DNA of 64,000 bases from Thalassotalea sp. HSM 43 (lineage in GTDB: Bacteria; Pseudomonadota; Gammaproteobacteria; Enterobacterales; Alteromonadaceae): contig NZ_CP038493.1 in the NCBI RefSeq assembly GCF_004752005.1, positions 3,186,302 to 3,250,301 of the forward strand, given 5' to 3'. The translations under genes and the position numbers were made by a program. Positions within the stretch are counted from its first letter, which is position 1. Every line of letters begins with the position of its first letter. Shown here one piece after another: positions 39,222-48,251 of this stretch. Under the pieces are notes generated by a model. It was not told the origin of the DNA and made no database searches. It was given only the letters and a program-made list of their open reading frames with translations.

Positions 39222-39393
39222 CATTAATGCGCTAAACCTCTCGCGGTAATAATGTAAAACTACGTTTATTTTTATTGTTGGTCTGTGCAATAATTTATTG
39301 TCATTTAACATAATAAAAATTACTGCAACACCAGCCGTGTAAATCAACAATGACGACTTGTTGTGCCACAGGTGTTGCCGCAAAGGAGTTATT

Positions 39394-40458
39394 TTGCAAT
39401 CTTCTCATCAAAACTCAGAACAGCCTGCGGAACAAGCACCTGAACACTCTTCGCAACCACCTATGCAACAGCCTATGCAACATCCATCACAACAGCCATC
39501 ACAACAACCATGGATAGCCGGGTTCTGGCGCCGCATTGCGGCATTATTTATTGATGCCATCATTCTCGCCATATTCGGTGCCGGATTAGGTTTGTTTTTT
39601 GAAGAGCAATTTGTGCAGTGGGGAAGTTGGGCAAAACTTCTCGGCTTCGTTGTCTCGTTTGGCTATTTTGCGGTGATGAATTCACGTCTATTTGCTGGGC
39701 AAACATTAGGCAAGCAAGCGATGAATATTCGCGTGGTTGACGAGAACAACCAAACCTTATCGTTACCACGTGCCATGTTGAGATATTTACCTTTGGGCAT
39801 ACCGGCCTACTTAAATGGTTTACCGATAGGAGGGGATGATGCCTCCTCTTTCATTGTTTATCCATTGTCGCTTATCGTCATTGGTGGCATGTTTACCATC
39901 CTCTATTTATATCTATTTAATCGTCGTACGCGACAAACTCTGCATGACCTTGTGGTGGGTAGTTATGTGGTAAATTGCCAAGTTGAACAGGCATCAGTAC
40001 AAGCTGTTTGGCGACCTCACTATTTTGCGGTACTGTGCATTGGCTTAGTCAGTCTACTGATGCCTGCGATGGTGACCAGCGTGGTTGATATGCAAGAGTT
40101 TGACAATTTAACCGCTGCTCAAAATGCAATGAACAGTAATAAACATGTACGCTACGCCAGTGTTTTTTCCGGCAGTTCAACCTTTACCTCATCAGAAAGT
40201 GGTGAAAGCACCAGTCATTACATTGATAGTCAAGCATACATGTTTAAGAATATCGTAGAAGATAATTATATTGCGCAACAATTGGCAAAGTCATTGGTTG
40301 CATCATACCCTGAATCGAAAGACAAAGACGTTATTCGAGTGACCATGTCTTACGGTTACGATATAGGTATTTGGTCTAGCTGGTACAATTATACTCACAG
40401 CTTTAATCCATTAGAGATTGTGTCACTGTTAGAGCAAGAAAACGACGCAGCTAAATAG
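39394..40458 (+). CDS. RDD family membrane protein with Gln/Pro-rich N-terminus
   Basis: 354 residues from a TTG at 39394. That start has AAAGGAG five bases upstream; a TTG 36 bases earlier lacks a site. The first 45 residues are a low-complexity Q/P/S stretch with repeats such as QQPMQHPSQQPSQQP. Then comes an RDD domain (about 45-200; AGFWRRIAALFIDAIIL, AGQTLGKQAMNIRVVD, RRTRQTLHDLVVGSYVV). A fourth helix and a roughly 130-residue polar C-terminal domain follow. RDD proteins are thought to be transporters or assembly factors; no firm role. A DUF4345-like gene follows. Confidence 0.85.
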   Translation: MQSSHQNSEQPAEQAPEHSSQPPMQQPMQHPSQQPSQQPWIAGFWRRIAALFIDAIILAIFGAGLGLFFEEQFVQWGSWAKLLGFVVSFGYFAVMNSRLFAGQTLGKQAMNIRVVDENNQTLSLPRAMLRYLPLGIPAYLNGLPIGGDDASSFIVYPLSLIVIGGMFTILYLYLFNRRTRQTLHDLVVGSYVVNCQVEQASVQAVWRPHYFAVLCIGLVSLLMPAMVTSVVDMQEFDNLTAAQNAMNSNKHVRYASVFSGSSTFTSSESGESTSHYIDSQAYMFKNIVEDNYIAQQLAKSLVASYPESKDKDVIRVTMSYGYDIGIWSSWYNYTHSFNPLEIVSLLEQENDAAK

Positions 40459-40507
40459 TCCAAGCAGCGTAAATAGACAGTAAAAAGCAATAATAAAAGA
40501 GGGATTT

Positions 40508-40915
40508 ATGGCGTTAGATAAAGCGTTTGTTATGGTAATGGCGTTGGCATTCTTATTGTTTGCTGTTGCCTTTATCCTTGCTCCTGAATACGCCTTAACG
40601 CTGACAACTGGGCAAACATTAACCAGCGCCACGGCGATTGTTGACTTGCGTGCCACCTATGGCGGTTTATCGCTGGCGATTGCGATACTGTTATTTTGGC
40701 TACTTGCCAAGCAACAGTTGTTACCAATTGCCTTAATTGCCGTGTTGACTCTCATGCTGGCAATGGCAGCAACACGACTTATCGGTTTACTCTTAATGCC
40801 TGACGCTGCAATCATTATGTATGTTTATTTTATTCTTGAAGTCGCCGCGGTGTTAACCGCCAGTTGGTTATTGCGCCGTAATAAGGCGCGCGCTCTTGGC
40901 GCAGATAAGCAATAA
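40508..40915 (+). CDS. DUF4345-like small membrane protein
   Basis: 135 residues with four hydrophobic helices. ATYGGLSLAIAILLFWLL after an acidic-basic DLRATYGG turn is characteristic of DUF4345. AGAGGG precedes the ATG. It lies 49 bases after the RDD gene and is likely co-transcribed. Function unknown. Confidence 0.8.
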   Translation: MALDKAFVMVMALAFLLFAVAFILAPEYALTLTTGQTLTSATAIVDLRATYGGLSLAIAILLFWLLAKQQLLPIALIAVLTLMLAMAATRLIGLLLMPDAAIIMYVYFILEVAAVLTASWLLRRNKARALGADKQ

Positions 40916-40978
40916 TCAGCCTTGCCGTCATTGCGTTTATCGTTTCAACACTAGCGTATTAACAGCTTGCCAAGGGGG

Positions 40979-42136
40979 TTACAATTGCAAAAATTCTCGA
41001 ATGTTTTGCTCTTGCATCATGGCATCTTCATAACCTACTTGAATCAATCGTTTACAGTAATTTTGTTCGAATAAGATATACGACATCAAACTCGAATCAG
41101 AATCTTTACCACTGCCCATCAGACGCAAAATAAACCGTAACGCCCACTTCAGTTCTTCGTAATGCTCGTTGGCAATGACATGGAAGTTTTTACTTGGGCT
41201 GAGCATAAAGGTATCAATATGCTTTAACGGTGACTGCAAACTGCGCTTACTTTCTTCGATCAAAGACAGGGTACGATTGATGCGTTGTAGCCGTTCAAGG
41301 TCACTGTTAAGCGCTTCGGTAAATACGGTATCCATCAAATGACCGGCAATCTCAGCGCTGGTTGGTGGTTGGTTAAAATCAACCGCTTGATGAATGTTTT
41401 GCTGTGGCTGGCTAACACCAACAATAAAAATGCGTTCTGCACCTAAGTGAATAGGCGTACTTAATGGCGATAGTTGACTGATGGAACCATCACCATAGTG
41501 TTGCTTTTTAATTTTAACCGATGGAAATATCAATGGGATCGCACTTGAGGCCATTAAATGATCGGTATGCAAGTTCGTTTGCACACCGCGGCGCTTGGCT
41601 CGCGTCCACGGTGAAATGGATTTGTCGGCCTGATAAAAACTGATGGAGTCGCCTGTGCTGTAACTGGATGCGGTAAGCGCGACAGACGATAGATAGCCAC
41701 GGACAATATTGTCGTCAATACGGCGAAAGTCGACCACTTGATTAAGCAATTGTCGCAAGGGTTCATTGTTAAGCAAACTCATCGCTTTTTTCGGCGCATA
41801 GCCCGCTCGATAGGAGCCGACAATACCACTGATAATATGGCTAAACACTTTACGGGCATTGGAATGGTAAATCTTTGAGGTATGCAGATTATTCCAAACA
41901 TATTCGAGCTTGCGAATTCCTAAATGATAACAAGATGCATAACAAGCAATGGTCGTGGCATTGATGGCACCAGCTGAGGTGCCACTGATAATTGGAAAAG
42001 GAATACCATGATTACGCGGCATAAACTTAGAAATGGCTTTTAATACGCCAACTTGATAAGCCGCGGTCGCGCCGCCACCGGTTAGTAGCAACCCGTTTTT
42101 ATAACCCTTGTAACTTTTCTTGTTATTACCCGCCAT
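40979..42136 (-). CDS. Patatin-like phospholipase
   Basis: 385 residues. Oxyanion-hole loop LLTGGGATAAYQVGVLKA at the start, the nucleophile motif SGTSAGAIN (GxSxG) near residue 50, and the catalytic Asp in GDGSISQL, where the usual DGG/DGA is DGS. A lipolytic Ser-Asp dyad is therefore present. No signal peptide, so it acts from the cytosolic side on membrane lipids or as an effector of unknown target. It is divergent from the DJ-1 operon, and its start is 204 bases from that ATG. Confidence 0.9.
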   Translation of the reverse strand: MAGNNKKSYKGYKNGLLLTGGGATAAYQVGVLKAISKFMPRNHGIPFPIISGTSAGAINATTIACYASCYHLGIRKLEYVWNNLHTSKIYHSNARKVFSHIISGIVGSYRAGYAPKKAMSLLNNEPLRQLLNQVVDFRRIDDNIVRGYLSSVALTASSYSTGDSISFYQADKSISPWTRAKRRGVQTNLHTDHLMASSAIPLIFPSVKIKKQHYGDGSISQLSPLSTPIHLGAERIFIVGVSQPQQNIHQAVDFNQPPTSAEIAGHLMDTVFTEALNSDLERLQRINRTLSLIEESKRSLQSPLKHIDTFMLSPSKNFHVIANEHYEELKWALRFILRLMGSGKDSDSSLMSYILFEQNYCKRLIQVGYEDAMMQEQNIREFLQL

Positions 42137-42277
42137 ATCGCCCTGTAGGTTTGTCCTTTATAGGTTAACTATGTGCAATCTTTAGCGCGCTGTAAAGCGC
42201 TATTTAAGCCCATTAAACCGGCAAAAAGTGAATATCCTATGTTCGCTCGAGCCAATTTGAGAAAATTTCTCATATTG

Positions 42278-42299
42278 TCTTCACATCCTCTTCACAACC
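42278..42299 (+). promoter_or_regulatory. Direct repeat resembling an OmpR-family response-regulator site
   Basis: Two adjacent 11-bp units, TCTTCACATCC (42278-42288) and TCTTCACAACC (42289-42299), identical at 10 of 11 bases, that is TTCACA-N5-TTCACA. One helical turn between units is the hallmark of OmpR/PhoB-type sites. It lies 41 bases before the DJ-1 start; a GATAAA at 42305 could be the -10. The operon carries its own OmpR-type regulator, so autoregulation is the simplest reading. Confidence 0.6.
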
Positions 42300-42340
42300 T
42301 CGTTGATAAAGTAGCAGTCATAATCACAAGGAGAAAGACG

Positions 42341-43471
42341 ATGAAACAATCAATAACCACACTGTTACCTATGTTAGCCGTTATGGCGACACCATTTATA
42401 TCTAACGCCAACCAAGTAGCAAACGATGCGCCAAAAATACTTATGGTGTTAAGTAGCTATGGCGAAAAAAATAGCGATGGTGAACTTGTTAAACCTGGCT
42501 ATGAATTTGATGAGATGAGTAAATCTTATTTGGTGTTTAAAGCGGCAGGCACGCACGTTACCTTTGCCTCACCAAAAGGTGGTGAACTGGTCACTGACCA
42601 ATACGACGCTAAAAAAGCCTATAACGCCGAGTTTTTAGCGGATGAAAGTGCGGTAAAAGCCTTGTCATCAAGCCTTAAATTAACCGATGTTAACGCCGAT
42701 GAATTTGATGCGGTATATATCGTTGGCGGCAAGGGACCTATGTATGATTTGGCCACCGACCCACAAGTAAAAACCATCATCAAAGATGTTTACGAAGATA
42801 ATGGTATCGTTGCGGCAGTTTGCCACGGACCAGCGGCATTGTTAGACGTGAAATTATCCGATAACAGCTATTTAGTCGACGGTAAAAGGATCTCTGCCTT
42901 TACCAATTTGGAAGAATCGGTGTTTACCAAAAAGTGGCAGCTACCTTTTTCTTTGCAGGATAAATTACAAGGCCAAGGCGCAAATTACCAACAAGACGGG
43001 TTAATGCTCAATCAGGTCAGTATCGATGGTCGTATCATTACCGGTCAAAACCCTTTTTCAACCGCCGATAGCGCCGTAGCGGTAGTTGCAAAACTTGGTT
43101 TAGATAGCAAAGACTTACCTCGATTTAAAGACGACAACACCATTAAATTGATGGAACAATTTTATGCCGATAGCGATAACGCTAGCGCCACCTTTAAAGC
43201 ACAACCGGAGCAATATAACCCGATGTTGCTGGCCATGATTGGCGTTTATCAAGCTAAGCATGCGCAATCTGAAGTAGAGCGAAACGTGGCACTTCAGGTG
43301 ATGCAGCAAACCCAAGACATCATTAATCATCCGATGTTGGATATCACCATGGCAAAAACCTTTATCGTCCAAAACGAGCAGGACAAAGCCATTTCATTGT
43401 TGAAAGCATCACAGCTGAAATTTCCAGAAAATGAACAAATCAGTGGTTTATTAAATAAGTTGGCAGACTAA
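42341..43471 (+). CDS. Exported DJ-1/PfpI family protein with C-terminal helical extension
   Basis: 376 residues from ATG 42341, which follows AAGGAGAAAG and begins a signal peptide (TTLLPMLAVMATPFISNA). An in-frame start at 42173 has no ribosome site and would bury the signal. The DJ-1/PfpI domain (about 30-245) has the nucleophile elbow AAVCHGPAALL and GEKNSDGELVKPGYEFDEM near the start, as in Hsp31-like proteins. The extension (about 285-376) is helical and ends TPR-like (NEQDKAISLLKASQLKFPENEQ). It may detoxify aldehydes or act as a chaperone in the periplasm; export is unusual for the family. The next gene overlaps its stop (TAATG). Confidence 0.87.
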   Translation: MKQSITTLLPMLAVMATPFISNANQVANDAPKILMVLSSYGEKNSDGELVKPGYEFDEMSKSYLVFKAAGTHVTFASPKGGELVTDQYDAKKAYNAEFLADESAVKALSSSLKLTDVNADEFDAVYIVGGKGPMYDLATDPQVKTIIKDVYEDNGIVAAVCHGPAALLDVKLSDNSYLVDGKRISAFTNLEESVFTKKWQLPFSLQDKLQGQGANYQQDGLMLNQVSIDGRIITGQNPFSTADSAVAVVAKLGLDSKDLPRFKDDNTIKLMEQFYADSDNASATFKAQPEQYNPMLLAMIGVYQAKHAQSEVERNVALQVMQQTQDIINHPMLDITMAKTFIVQNEQDKAISLLKASQLKFPENEQISGLLNKLAD

Positions 43472-44412
43472 TGAGTGTATTAAGCAAATTAAAGAAAAAC
43501 GGGAAGAAAATCATGATCAGTTTAGCTGGTATCGTCGCAGGCTTAGCCGCCTTATGGTACGCGTTTTTTTCACTCACGCCATACCAGGTTGATGAGTATA
43601 TGATGCAAAGCCATTACGCCTATAAAAAGCCGGCGATGAATATGCAAATAGAGCAAGTTACTGCGCGTAACTTTGCGTTTACCTATCAAACATTTGATGG
43701 TGCTACTGTTAATGGGCGCTTAGCGTACCCTGATGATATTGACGCCATTGATAACGCCAGTACGCGTATGCCTGTTTTGGTTGGTGTGCATGCGATGGGA
43801 CGAAGTGAGAACCGTTGGTGGATGGAAAGCTTTAAAGAGCGCCCTACATTAGAGCAAACCGATGAAATCACCAAGCAAGCATTAGCAGCTGGGTATGCGG
43901 TTATTGCTATCGATGGTCGTAATCATGGTAAGCGCAAAGATCTGGACTACTCGGTTAGAGATATGATGCTCGATCTGCATTTATGGGGTGAACGCGAACC
44001 TTATGAAGCCATGGTCACGGATACCGTAAAAGATTATCGTGTATTGCTTGATTGGATTGAACAGCAATCGCAGTTTGACCAAGATAATATCTCTGTTGCT
44101 GGCTACAGTCTTGGCGGCCAAGTCGCCTTATTATTGGCGGGTATCGATGGTCGAATTGAAAACGTGTTATCAATCGTACCGCCTCATCTTGATGATAAAA
44201 CCGCGATGGTGGCACCAAAAAATGTCGCTAAGCGCTTAAATGTTGATAAAGTATGGTTAGTGACGGCCAATGATGATGAGTATGCCACAGTCGAAAACAA
44301 TGAAACCTTGTTTACTTTGATTAAGGCAAATCAGAAAAAGCATATTCAACTTGATGGTGGCCATATATTGCCTGAGGGCTATTTTAAGCAACTGATAGGA
44401 TGGTACGAGTGA
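43471..44412 (+). CDS. Membrane-anchored alpha/beta hydrolase
   Basis: 313 residues. An N-terminal helix (ISLAGIVAGLAALWYAFF, about 15-32) would anchor it, with the catalytic domain outside. Motifs: GVHAMGRSENRWW (oxyanion region), AIDGRNHGKRKD, the nucleophile GYSLGGQ (about residue 214), a later acidic segment (TANDDEYA) and the catalytic His in LDGGHILPEG. It resembles dienelactone hydrolase/acyl-peptidase-type esterases; the substrate is unknown. Its ATG overlaps the DJ-1 stop and its TGA overlaps the GTG of the response regulator, so translation is coupled on both sides. Confidence 0.87.
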   Translation: MSVLSKLKKNGKKIMISLAGIVAGLAALWYAFFSLTPYQVDEYMMQSHYAYKKPAMNMQIEQVTARNFAFTYQTFDGATVNGRLAYPDDIDAIDNASTRMPVLVGVHAMGRSENRWWMESFKERPTLEQTDEITKQALAAGYAVIAIDGRNHGKRKDLDYSVRDMMLDLHLWGEREPYEAMVTDTVKDYRVLLDWIEQQSQFDQDNISVAGYSLGGQVALLLAGIDGRIENVLSIVPPHLDDKTAMVAPKNVAKRLNVDKVWLVTANDDEYATVENNETLFTLIKANQKKHIQLDGGHILPEGYFKQLIGWYE

Positions 44413-45104
44413 AGTCAGCTAAATTAAAATTGTTGATAGTCGAAGATAACCTGGCGATAAGTCAAAACATCGCCAGCTACTTTGAAAAACATCAGACGAT
44501 TTTAGATTTTGCTTATGATGGGGTACAAGCCTGTGAATTAGCGCTAAGCGAGTATTATGATTGTGTGGTCCTTGATATCGCGATGCCTAAAATGGATGGC
44601 TTGCAGGTCTGTGACCTATTGCGACAAAAGGCGTCACGTCATATCCCCATCATTATGCTCACCGCTCGAGATACGCTAGATGACAAACTGGTTGGTTTTT
44701 CTCAAGGCGCCGATGATTACTTAACCAAACCCTTTGCTCTTGAGGAGTTGTATGCTCGCTGTGTTGCCTTGGCACAGCGTCATACCTTGAATCAACCGAA
44801 AGTGCTAACACTGGGGGAAGGCGAAAAGCAGGTGAGTTTAGATATCAGCAGCAAACAAGTGTTGCGCAATGAGCAGCAAGTGCATTTACAGCCGATTCCC
44901 TTTGCCATTTTACAATTGCTGATGGAAGCGTATCCACGGGCAATGACCCGTAGTGAGCTCTGTGAAAAGATTTGGGGTGACGAACCGACCTCATCAGATG
45001 CCTTGCGCTCACATTTTTATCAGCTGAGAAAAGTGCTCGATAAACCGTTTGCCGAGCCGATAATAAAAACCATACACGGTATTGGTTTTAGTTTATCGCT
45101 TTAA
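44409..45104 (+). CDS. OmpR-family response regulator
   Basis: 231 residues from GTG 44409 (GTGA overlap with the hydrolase stop; TAGGA eight bases upstream). An ATG at 44400 is in frame but its ribosome site would overlap it. Receiver domain: acidic pair VEDN, phospho-acceptor Asp56 (VVLDIAMPKMDG), Thr in MLTARD and Lys in LTKPF. Winged-helix DNA-binding domain from about 135, ending KTIHGIGFSLSL. It pairs with the kinase encoded next and plausibly binds the 11-bp repeat before the operon. Confidence 0.94.
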   Translation: MKSAKLKLLIVEDNLAISQNIASYFEKHQTILDFAYDGVQACELALSEYYDCVVLDIAMPKMDGLQVCDLLRQKASRHIPIIMLTARDTLDDKLVGFSQGADDYLTKPFALEELYARCVALAQRHTLNQPKVLTLGEGEKQVSLDISSKQVLRNEQQVHLQPIPFAILQLLMEAYPRAMTRSELCEKIWGDEPTSSDALRSHFYQLRKVLDKPFAEPIIKTIHGIGFSLSL

Positions 45105-45136
45105 CGTATGTCGTACCCGTAAATAAGAAGAATATT

Positions 45137-46372
45137 ATGATATTTAGTCAGATTCGCACCCGTATTGTCGCGTACTTTATTGCCATGGCGTTGTTTATCA
45201 GCGTGTTGTTTGCCGCATTAGGTTTGCTGTTTTCTTATTATATTGAGGATGCGATGTTTTCGCAGTTGCTCAACGATGAAATGGCGCAAGTGCAAACGCA
45301 AATTGAGCAAGGCCAACAACCGGATACGAACCTATCATTTGTGCGTTTTTATCAGCATGCTGAACAGTTACCTAAATCAGTCAAAGACACACTAGCAGAA
45401 GAGCCTAACCGACACGAATTTTATGCAGAGGATGGTAAGCATTATCACTTAAAGCGCAGTGAACAAGGTTATTTGTTGGCGGAAGTGAGTGAATACCTGA
45501 TTGTCCGTAAAATTAAGGGCAACATGGCAAAAACAACCTTGATATTTATGTTTATCATTTCATTGTTCGTAGCGTTTTTGTCCTGGTCTTTGGCAAAAAG
45601 ACTGATAAAGCCAATAGATAATTTGATGCAGGTCATTAGCTCTGTTAAAGGCCAAGAACTGCCTGAAAACTTTTCTAAACCCTTTGCTAAAGATGAAATC
45701 GGTGTGTTTGCTAGAGAGCTAGAGCGCGCTATGCAGCGTGTGCGCCAATTTATTGAGCGAGAGCAACACTTCACTCGTGATGTTTCCCATGAATTACGCA
45801 CCCCAATCGCCATTAGCCAAGGGGCATTAACCTTACTAAATGACACGCCGTTAAGCGCGGAACAACAACAGCTGAGCGGTCGTATCGGTGATGCGCAACT
45901 GCAAATGCAACAATGCATTGAAGGCTTATTGGCATTAGCGCGAGAGACTGAGTTTAGTGAGGAGCCGGTAACCTTGATGCCGTTAATTGAGTCCTGCGTT
46001 GTAGAGCACCATCAATTGCTAGAGCAAAAGGACATCGAATTATCATTACAGGTCAATGACACGGCGCAGGTGAAAAGTAATAAACAAGCGCTAAAAATCA
46101 TCATAAGTAACCTTATCGGCAACGCGTTTAATCATTGTCAGCAAGGTGGTATCAATATCGATTTTACTAATAATTGTCTTACTATTGCCGACTCAGGGCC
46201 AGGCATAGACCGTGAATTACTGCCGAAAATCTTTCAGTCAGGTGTTAAAGGCCGTGGCAGCGAAGGGTTTGGTATTGGCTTGTCTTTGGTTAAACGTTTA
46301 TGTGAAAAGCTAGATATCGACCTTGGCATTGATTCGGACCAAAATGGCACCAAGATTCGCCTACAATGGTGA
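45137..46372 (+). CDS. Sensor histidine kinase
   Basis: 411 residues. Two membrane helices (about 10-35 and 133-155) flank a periplasmic sensor of about 100 residues rich in Gln and acidic residues. Then HAMP (about 155-205), HisKA with His218 in RDVSHELRTPIA, and HATPase with the N box (NLIGNAFNHC), GPGIDREL and GFGIGLSLVKRL. The short N box and one G1 motif are normal for this QseC/PmrB-like class. It phosphorylates the preceding regulator. What it senses is unknown, but the first two genes of the operon act outside the inner membrane. Confidence 0.94.
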   Translation: MIFSQIRTRIVAYFIAMALFISVLFAALGLLFSYYIEDAMFSQLLNDEMAQVQTQIEQGQQPDTNLSFVRFYQHAEQLPKSVKDTLAEEPNRHEFYAEDGKHYHLKRSEQGYLLAEVSEYLIVRKIKGNMAKTTLIFMFIISLFVAFLSWSLAKRLIKPIDNLMQVISSVKGQELPENFSKPFAKDEIGVFARELERAMQRVRQFIEREQHFTRDVSHELRTPIAISQGALTLLNDTPLSAEQQQLSGRIGDAQLQMQQCIEGLLALARETEFSEEPVTLMPLIESCVVEHHQLLEQKDIELSLQVNDTAQVKSNKQALKIIISNLIGNAFNHCQQGGINIDFTNNCLTIADSGPGIDRELLPKIFQSGVKGRGSEGFGIGLSLVKRLCEKLDIDLGIDSDQNGTKIRLQW

Positions 46373-46396
46373 GTTACTCTATAAGCTATTTAGCGT

Positions 46397-46969
46397 TTAG
46401 TTAATCTTGGTTGCCCGCGCGTATAAACGAATATTGTTATCGATAAGCTGGTCAATTGGTGCTTGGTTATGGGCCATGATCAAGCCTTTAAAGTTGATTT
46501 CAATCAGCTCGGCAAACTCGGTTATCGTCATTTGCAGACTTTGCAGTTGAATTTCATCACCTTGTACCGCGTCATGCAATAGCGCGCTAATTTGCGCAAT
46601 GTTGTCATTGCGATGCTTGATGATCAAGTCTTCACAGTATTTACGCCCAGCAAATAATAATTCATTACGGATCAATTCTTGCTCGATATCGTTAAATAAC
46701 GGGTTTGCCCAGGCTTTTAATAACTGAGCCAGTTTTTGCCAGCAACTGCTGTCTTGTGCCAACAATTCATCACTGAGCATATTTTCCATATGACAGTGTT
46801 CTTCTATTACCGCACGAAACAAGTCTTCCTTTGAACCAAACTGCTTATGGATGGTTACTCTGGAGATATCCGCATAACGACTGATCATCGAGACATTAGT
46901 CGCCTGATAACCATGTTGTAGGAAACACGTTTTTGCTGCATTTAAAATTGTTTGTCGACTTTTTGGCAT
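46397..46969 (-). CDS. TetR/AcrR family transcriptional regulator
   Basis: 190 residues. TetR helix-turn-helix at residues 8-50 (RQTILNAAKTCFLQHGYQATNVSMISRYADISRVTIHKQFGSKEDLF region), then an all-helical ligand-binding domain. It is divergent from the RND adaptor gene, the usual layout for a local repressor; an inverted repeat between them (47067-47083) is a good candidate site. The last residues (RATKIN) lie 24 bases from the stop of the convergent kinase gene. Confidence 0.93.
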   Translation of the reverse strand: MPKSRQTILNAAKTCFLQHGYQATNVSMISRYADISRVTIHKQFGSKEDLFRAVIEEHCHMENMLSDELLAQDSSCWQKLAQLLKAWANPLFNDIEQELIRNELLFAGRKYCEDLIIKHRNDNIAQISALLHDAVQGDEIQLQSLQMTITEFAELIEINFKGLIMAHNQAPIDQLIDNNIRLYARATKIN

Positions 46970-47066
46970 GGTGAATTGGTGTTAATACGTGCTGTCTAGC
47001 GCTATGTTTGCGCTTGATTATTACTTTTGAGTGATAGCATATCGATATTTGTTATATTAATCAATG

Positions 47067-47083
47067 TTTACAGTTTGTGTAAA
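47067..47083. promoter_or_regulatory. Candidate TetR-type operator
   Basis: TTTACA, five bases, TGTAAA: an exact inverted repeat between the TetR gene and the RND operon. Two copies of GTTAACAT, 19 bases apart (47087-47094 and 47106-47113), follow it and may be further sites. Confidence 0.5.
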
Positions 47084-47189
47084 TGTGTTAACATTCGTTC
47101 CGTTAGTTAACATGGCGTATTCAGCACCTAACCTATAATGTCAGCAAATGGGTTCTGTCACGTCAACGTCCGGATTAAAAGGGAACCTT

Positions 47190-48251
47190 ATGTACCGTCA
47201 CCAAATCTACCTGTTACTTGTATGCACATTCATACTCAGCGCATGCTCCCCAGACAATGAACAGGCCAGTGCAAATATCGAGGCTGTAGAGAAAGTTGTG
47301 CAGCTAGCCAATGTGGTTAATACGCCGAACAAGACTCGCTACTCATTTCCCGCAGAAGTCAGTGCTGTGAAAACATTGGAGCTTAGCTTTGAAGTTTCAG
47401 GTCGCCTTACCAGTGCAAAGTTACTCACCGGTAGTCAGATAGAAAAGGGCACCTTGCTAGCATCTATCGATAGCGTGCCATTTCAACGTCGTGTCAATGA
47501 GCAAAAAGCAAAACGTGATAAAGCCGCTCGAGAGCTAAGTCGCATCAAAGCCTTGTTTGCTAAAAACTTGACCGCACAATCGGTACTCGATAACGCCAAG
47601 ACCGATTTGGAATTGGCTGATATTGAACTGTTAAAAGCCGAGCAGGATTTAAGCTATACCCGTTTGTATGCGCCTTTTGATGCGCAGATATCAGAACGAT
47701 TGGTCGACAATAATAACCTGGTTAGTGCGGGCCAAACCATCGCCACATTGCAAGACATGTCGCAGGTGTATTTTACTTTCAATGTACCTGAGCGACTGTT
47801 AACTAACTACAAAGGTAATCCCGTGGTGTCAGCCAAAGCCACCTTACTCAATCAACAACAGTCTTATGACATAGAGTATGTAGAACATTCCACTGCCGTT
47901 GATCCTATCACCCAGACATACAAAGTCGTGTTTGCTATGCAGCCAATCGAAGGGCGAAGCATTACTCCAGGTGCGCGCGCTAATGTCGATATCGAGTTCT
48001 CTAGCACATTGCAAAGCGGTGATTTAATGGTACCGTTTTCTGCGCTGGTTGGCGGAGCAGAGCAAGGCTTTGCGGTATTTAAATTCGAATCAAATGGCAC
48101 CGTTGCAAGATTGCCCGTCACTGTGGTTCGTGTGGTTAACGGTTTCGCCTTGATTCATTCCTCGTTACAGGTTGATGACGAGGTGGTTGCCGCCGGTGCG
48201 AATCGTTTGAGTCATGGCATGAAAGTACGCGCTTACAAAGGTGAGCGTTAA
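47190..48251 (+). CDS. RND efflux periplasmic adaptor (lipoprotein)
   Basis: 353 residues from ATG 47190, which has AAGGGA five bases upstream and gives a lipoprotein signal ending LSAC (Cys19); a start at 47148 would add 14 residues before it. Adaptor order: lipoyl half (ELSFEVSGRLTSAKLLTG), a short coiled-coil hairpin (about 85-130), second lipoyl half (YTRLYAPFDAQISERLVDN) and beta-barrel (VDPITQTYKVVFAM). It links the pump encoded next to an outer-membrane channel not encoded here. The following ATG overlaps its stop (TAATG). Confidence 0.92.
   Translation: MYRHQIYLLLVCTFILSACSPDNEQASANIEAVEKVVQLANVVNTPNKTRYSFPAEVSAVKTLELSFEVSGRLTSAKLLTGSQIEKGTLLASIDSVPFQRRVNEQKAKRDKAARELSRIKALFAKNLTAQSVLDNAKTDLELADIELLKAEQDLSYTRLYAPFDAQISERLVDNNNLVSAGQTIATLQDMSQVYFTFNVPERLLTNYKGNPVVSAKATLLNQQQSYDIEYVEHSTAVDPITQTYKVVFAMQPIEGRSITPGARANVDIEFSSTLQSGDLMVPFSALVGGAEQGFAVFKFESNGTVARLPVTVVRVVNGFALIHSSLQVDDEVVAAGANRLSHGMKVRAYKGER

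Noticed and set aside
45469-45918. 149-residue antisense frame inside the sensor kinase
   Set aside because: Cys/Ser/Arg-rich shadow of the kinase; the kinase motifs prove the plus strand.
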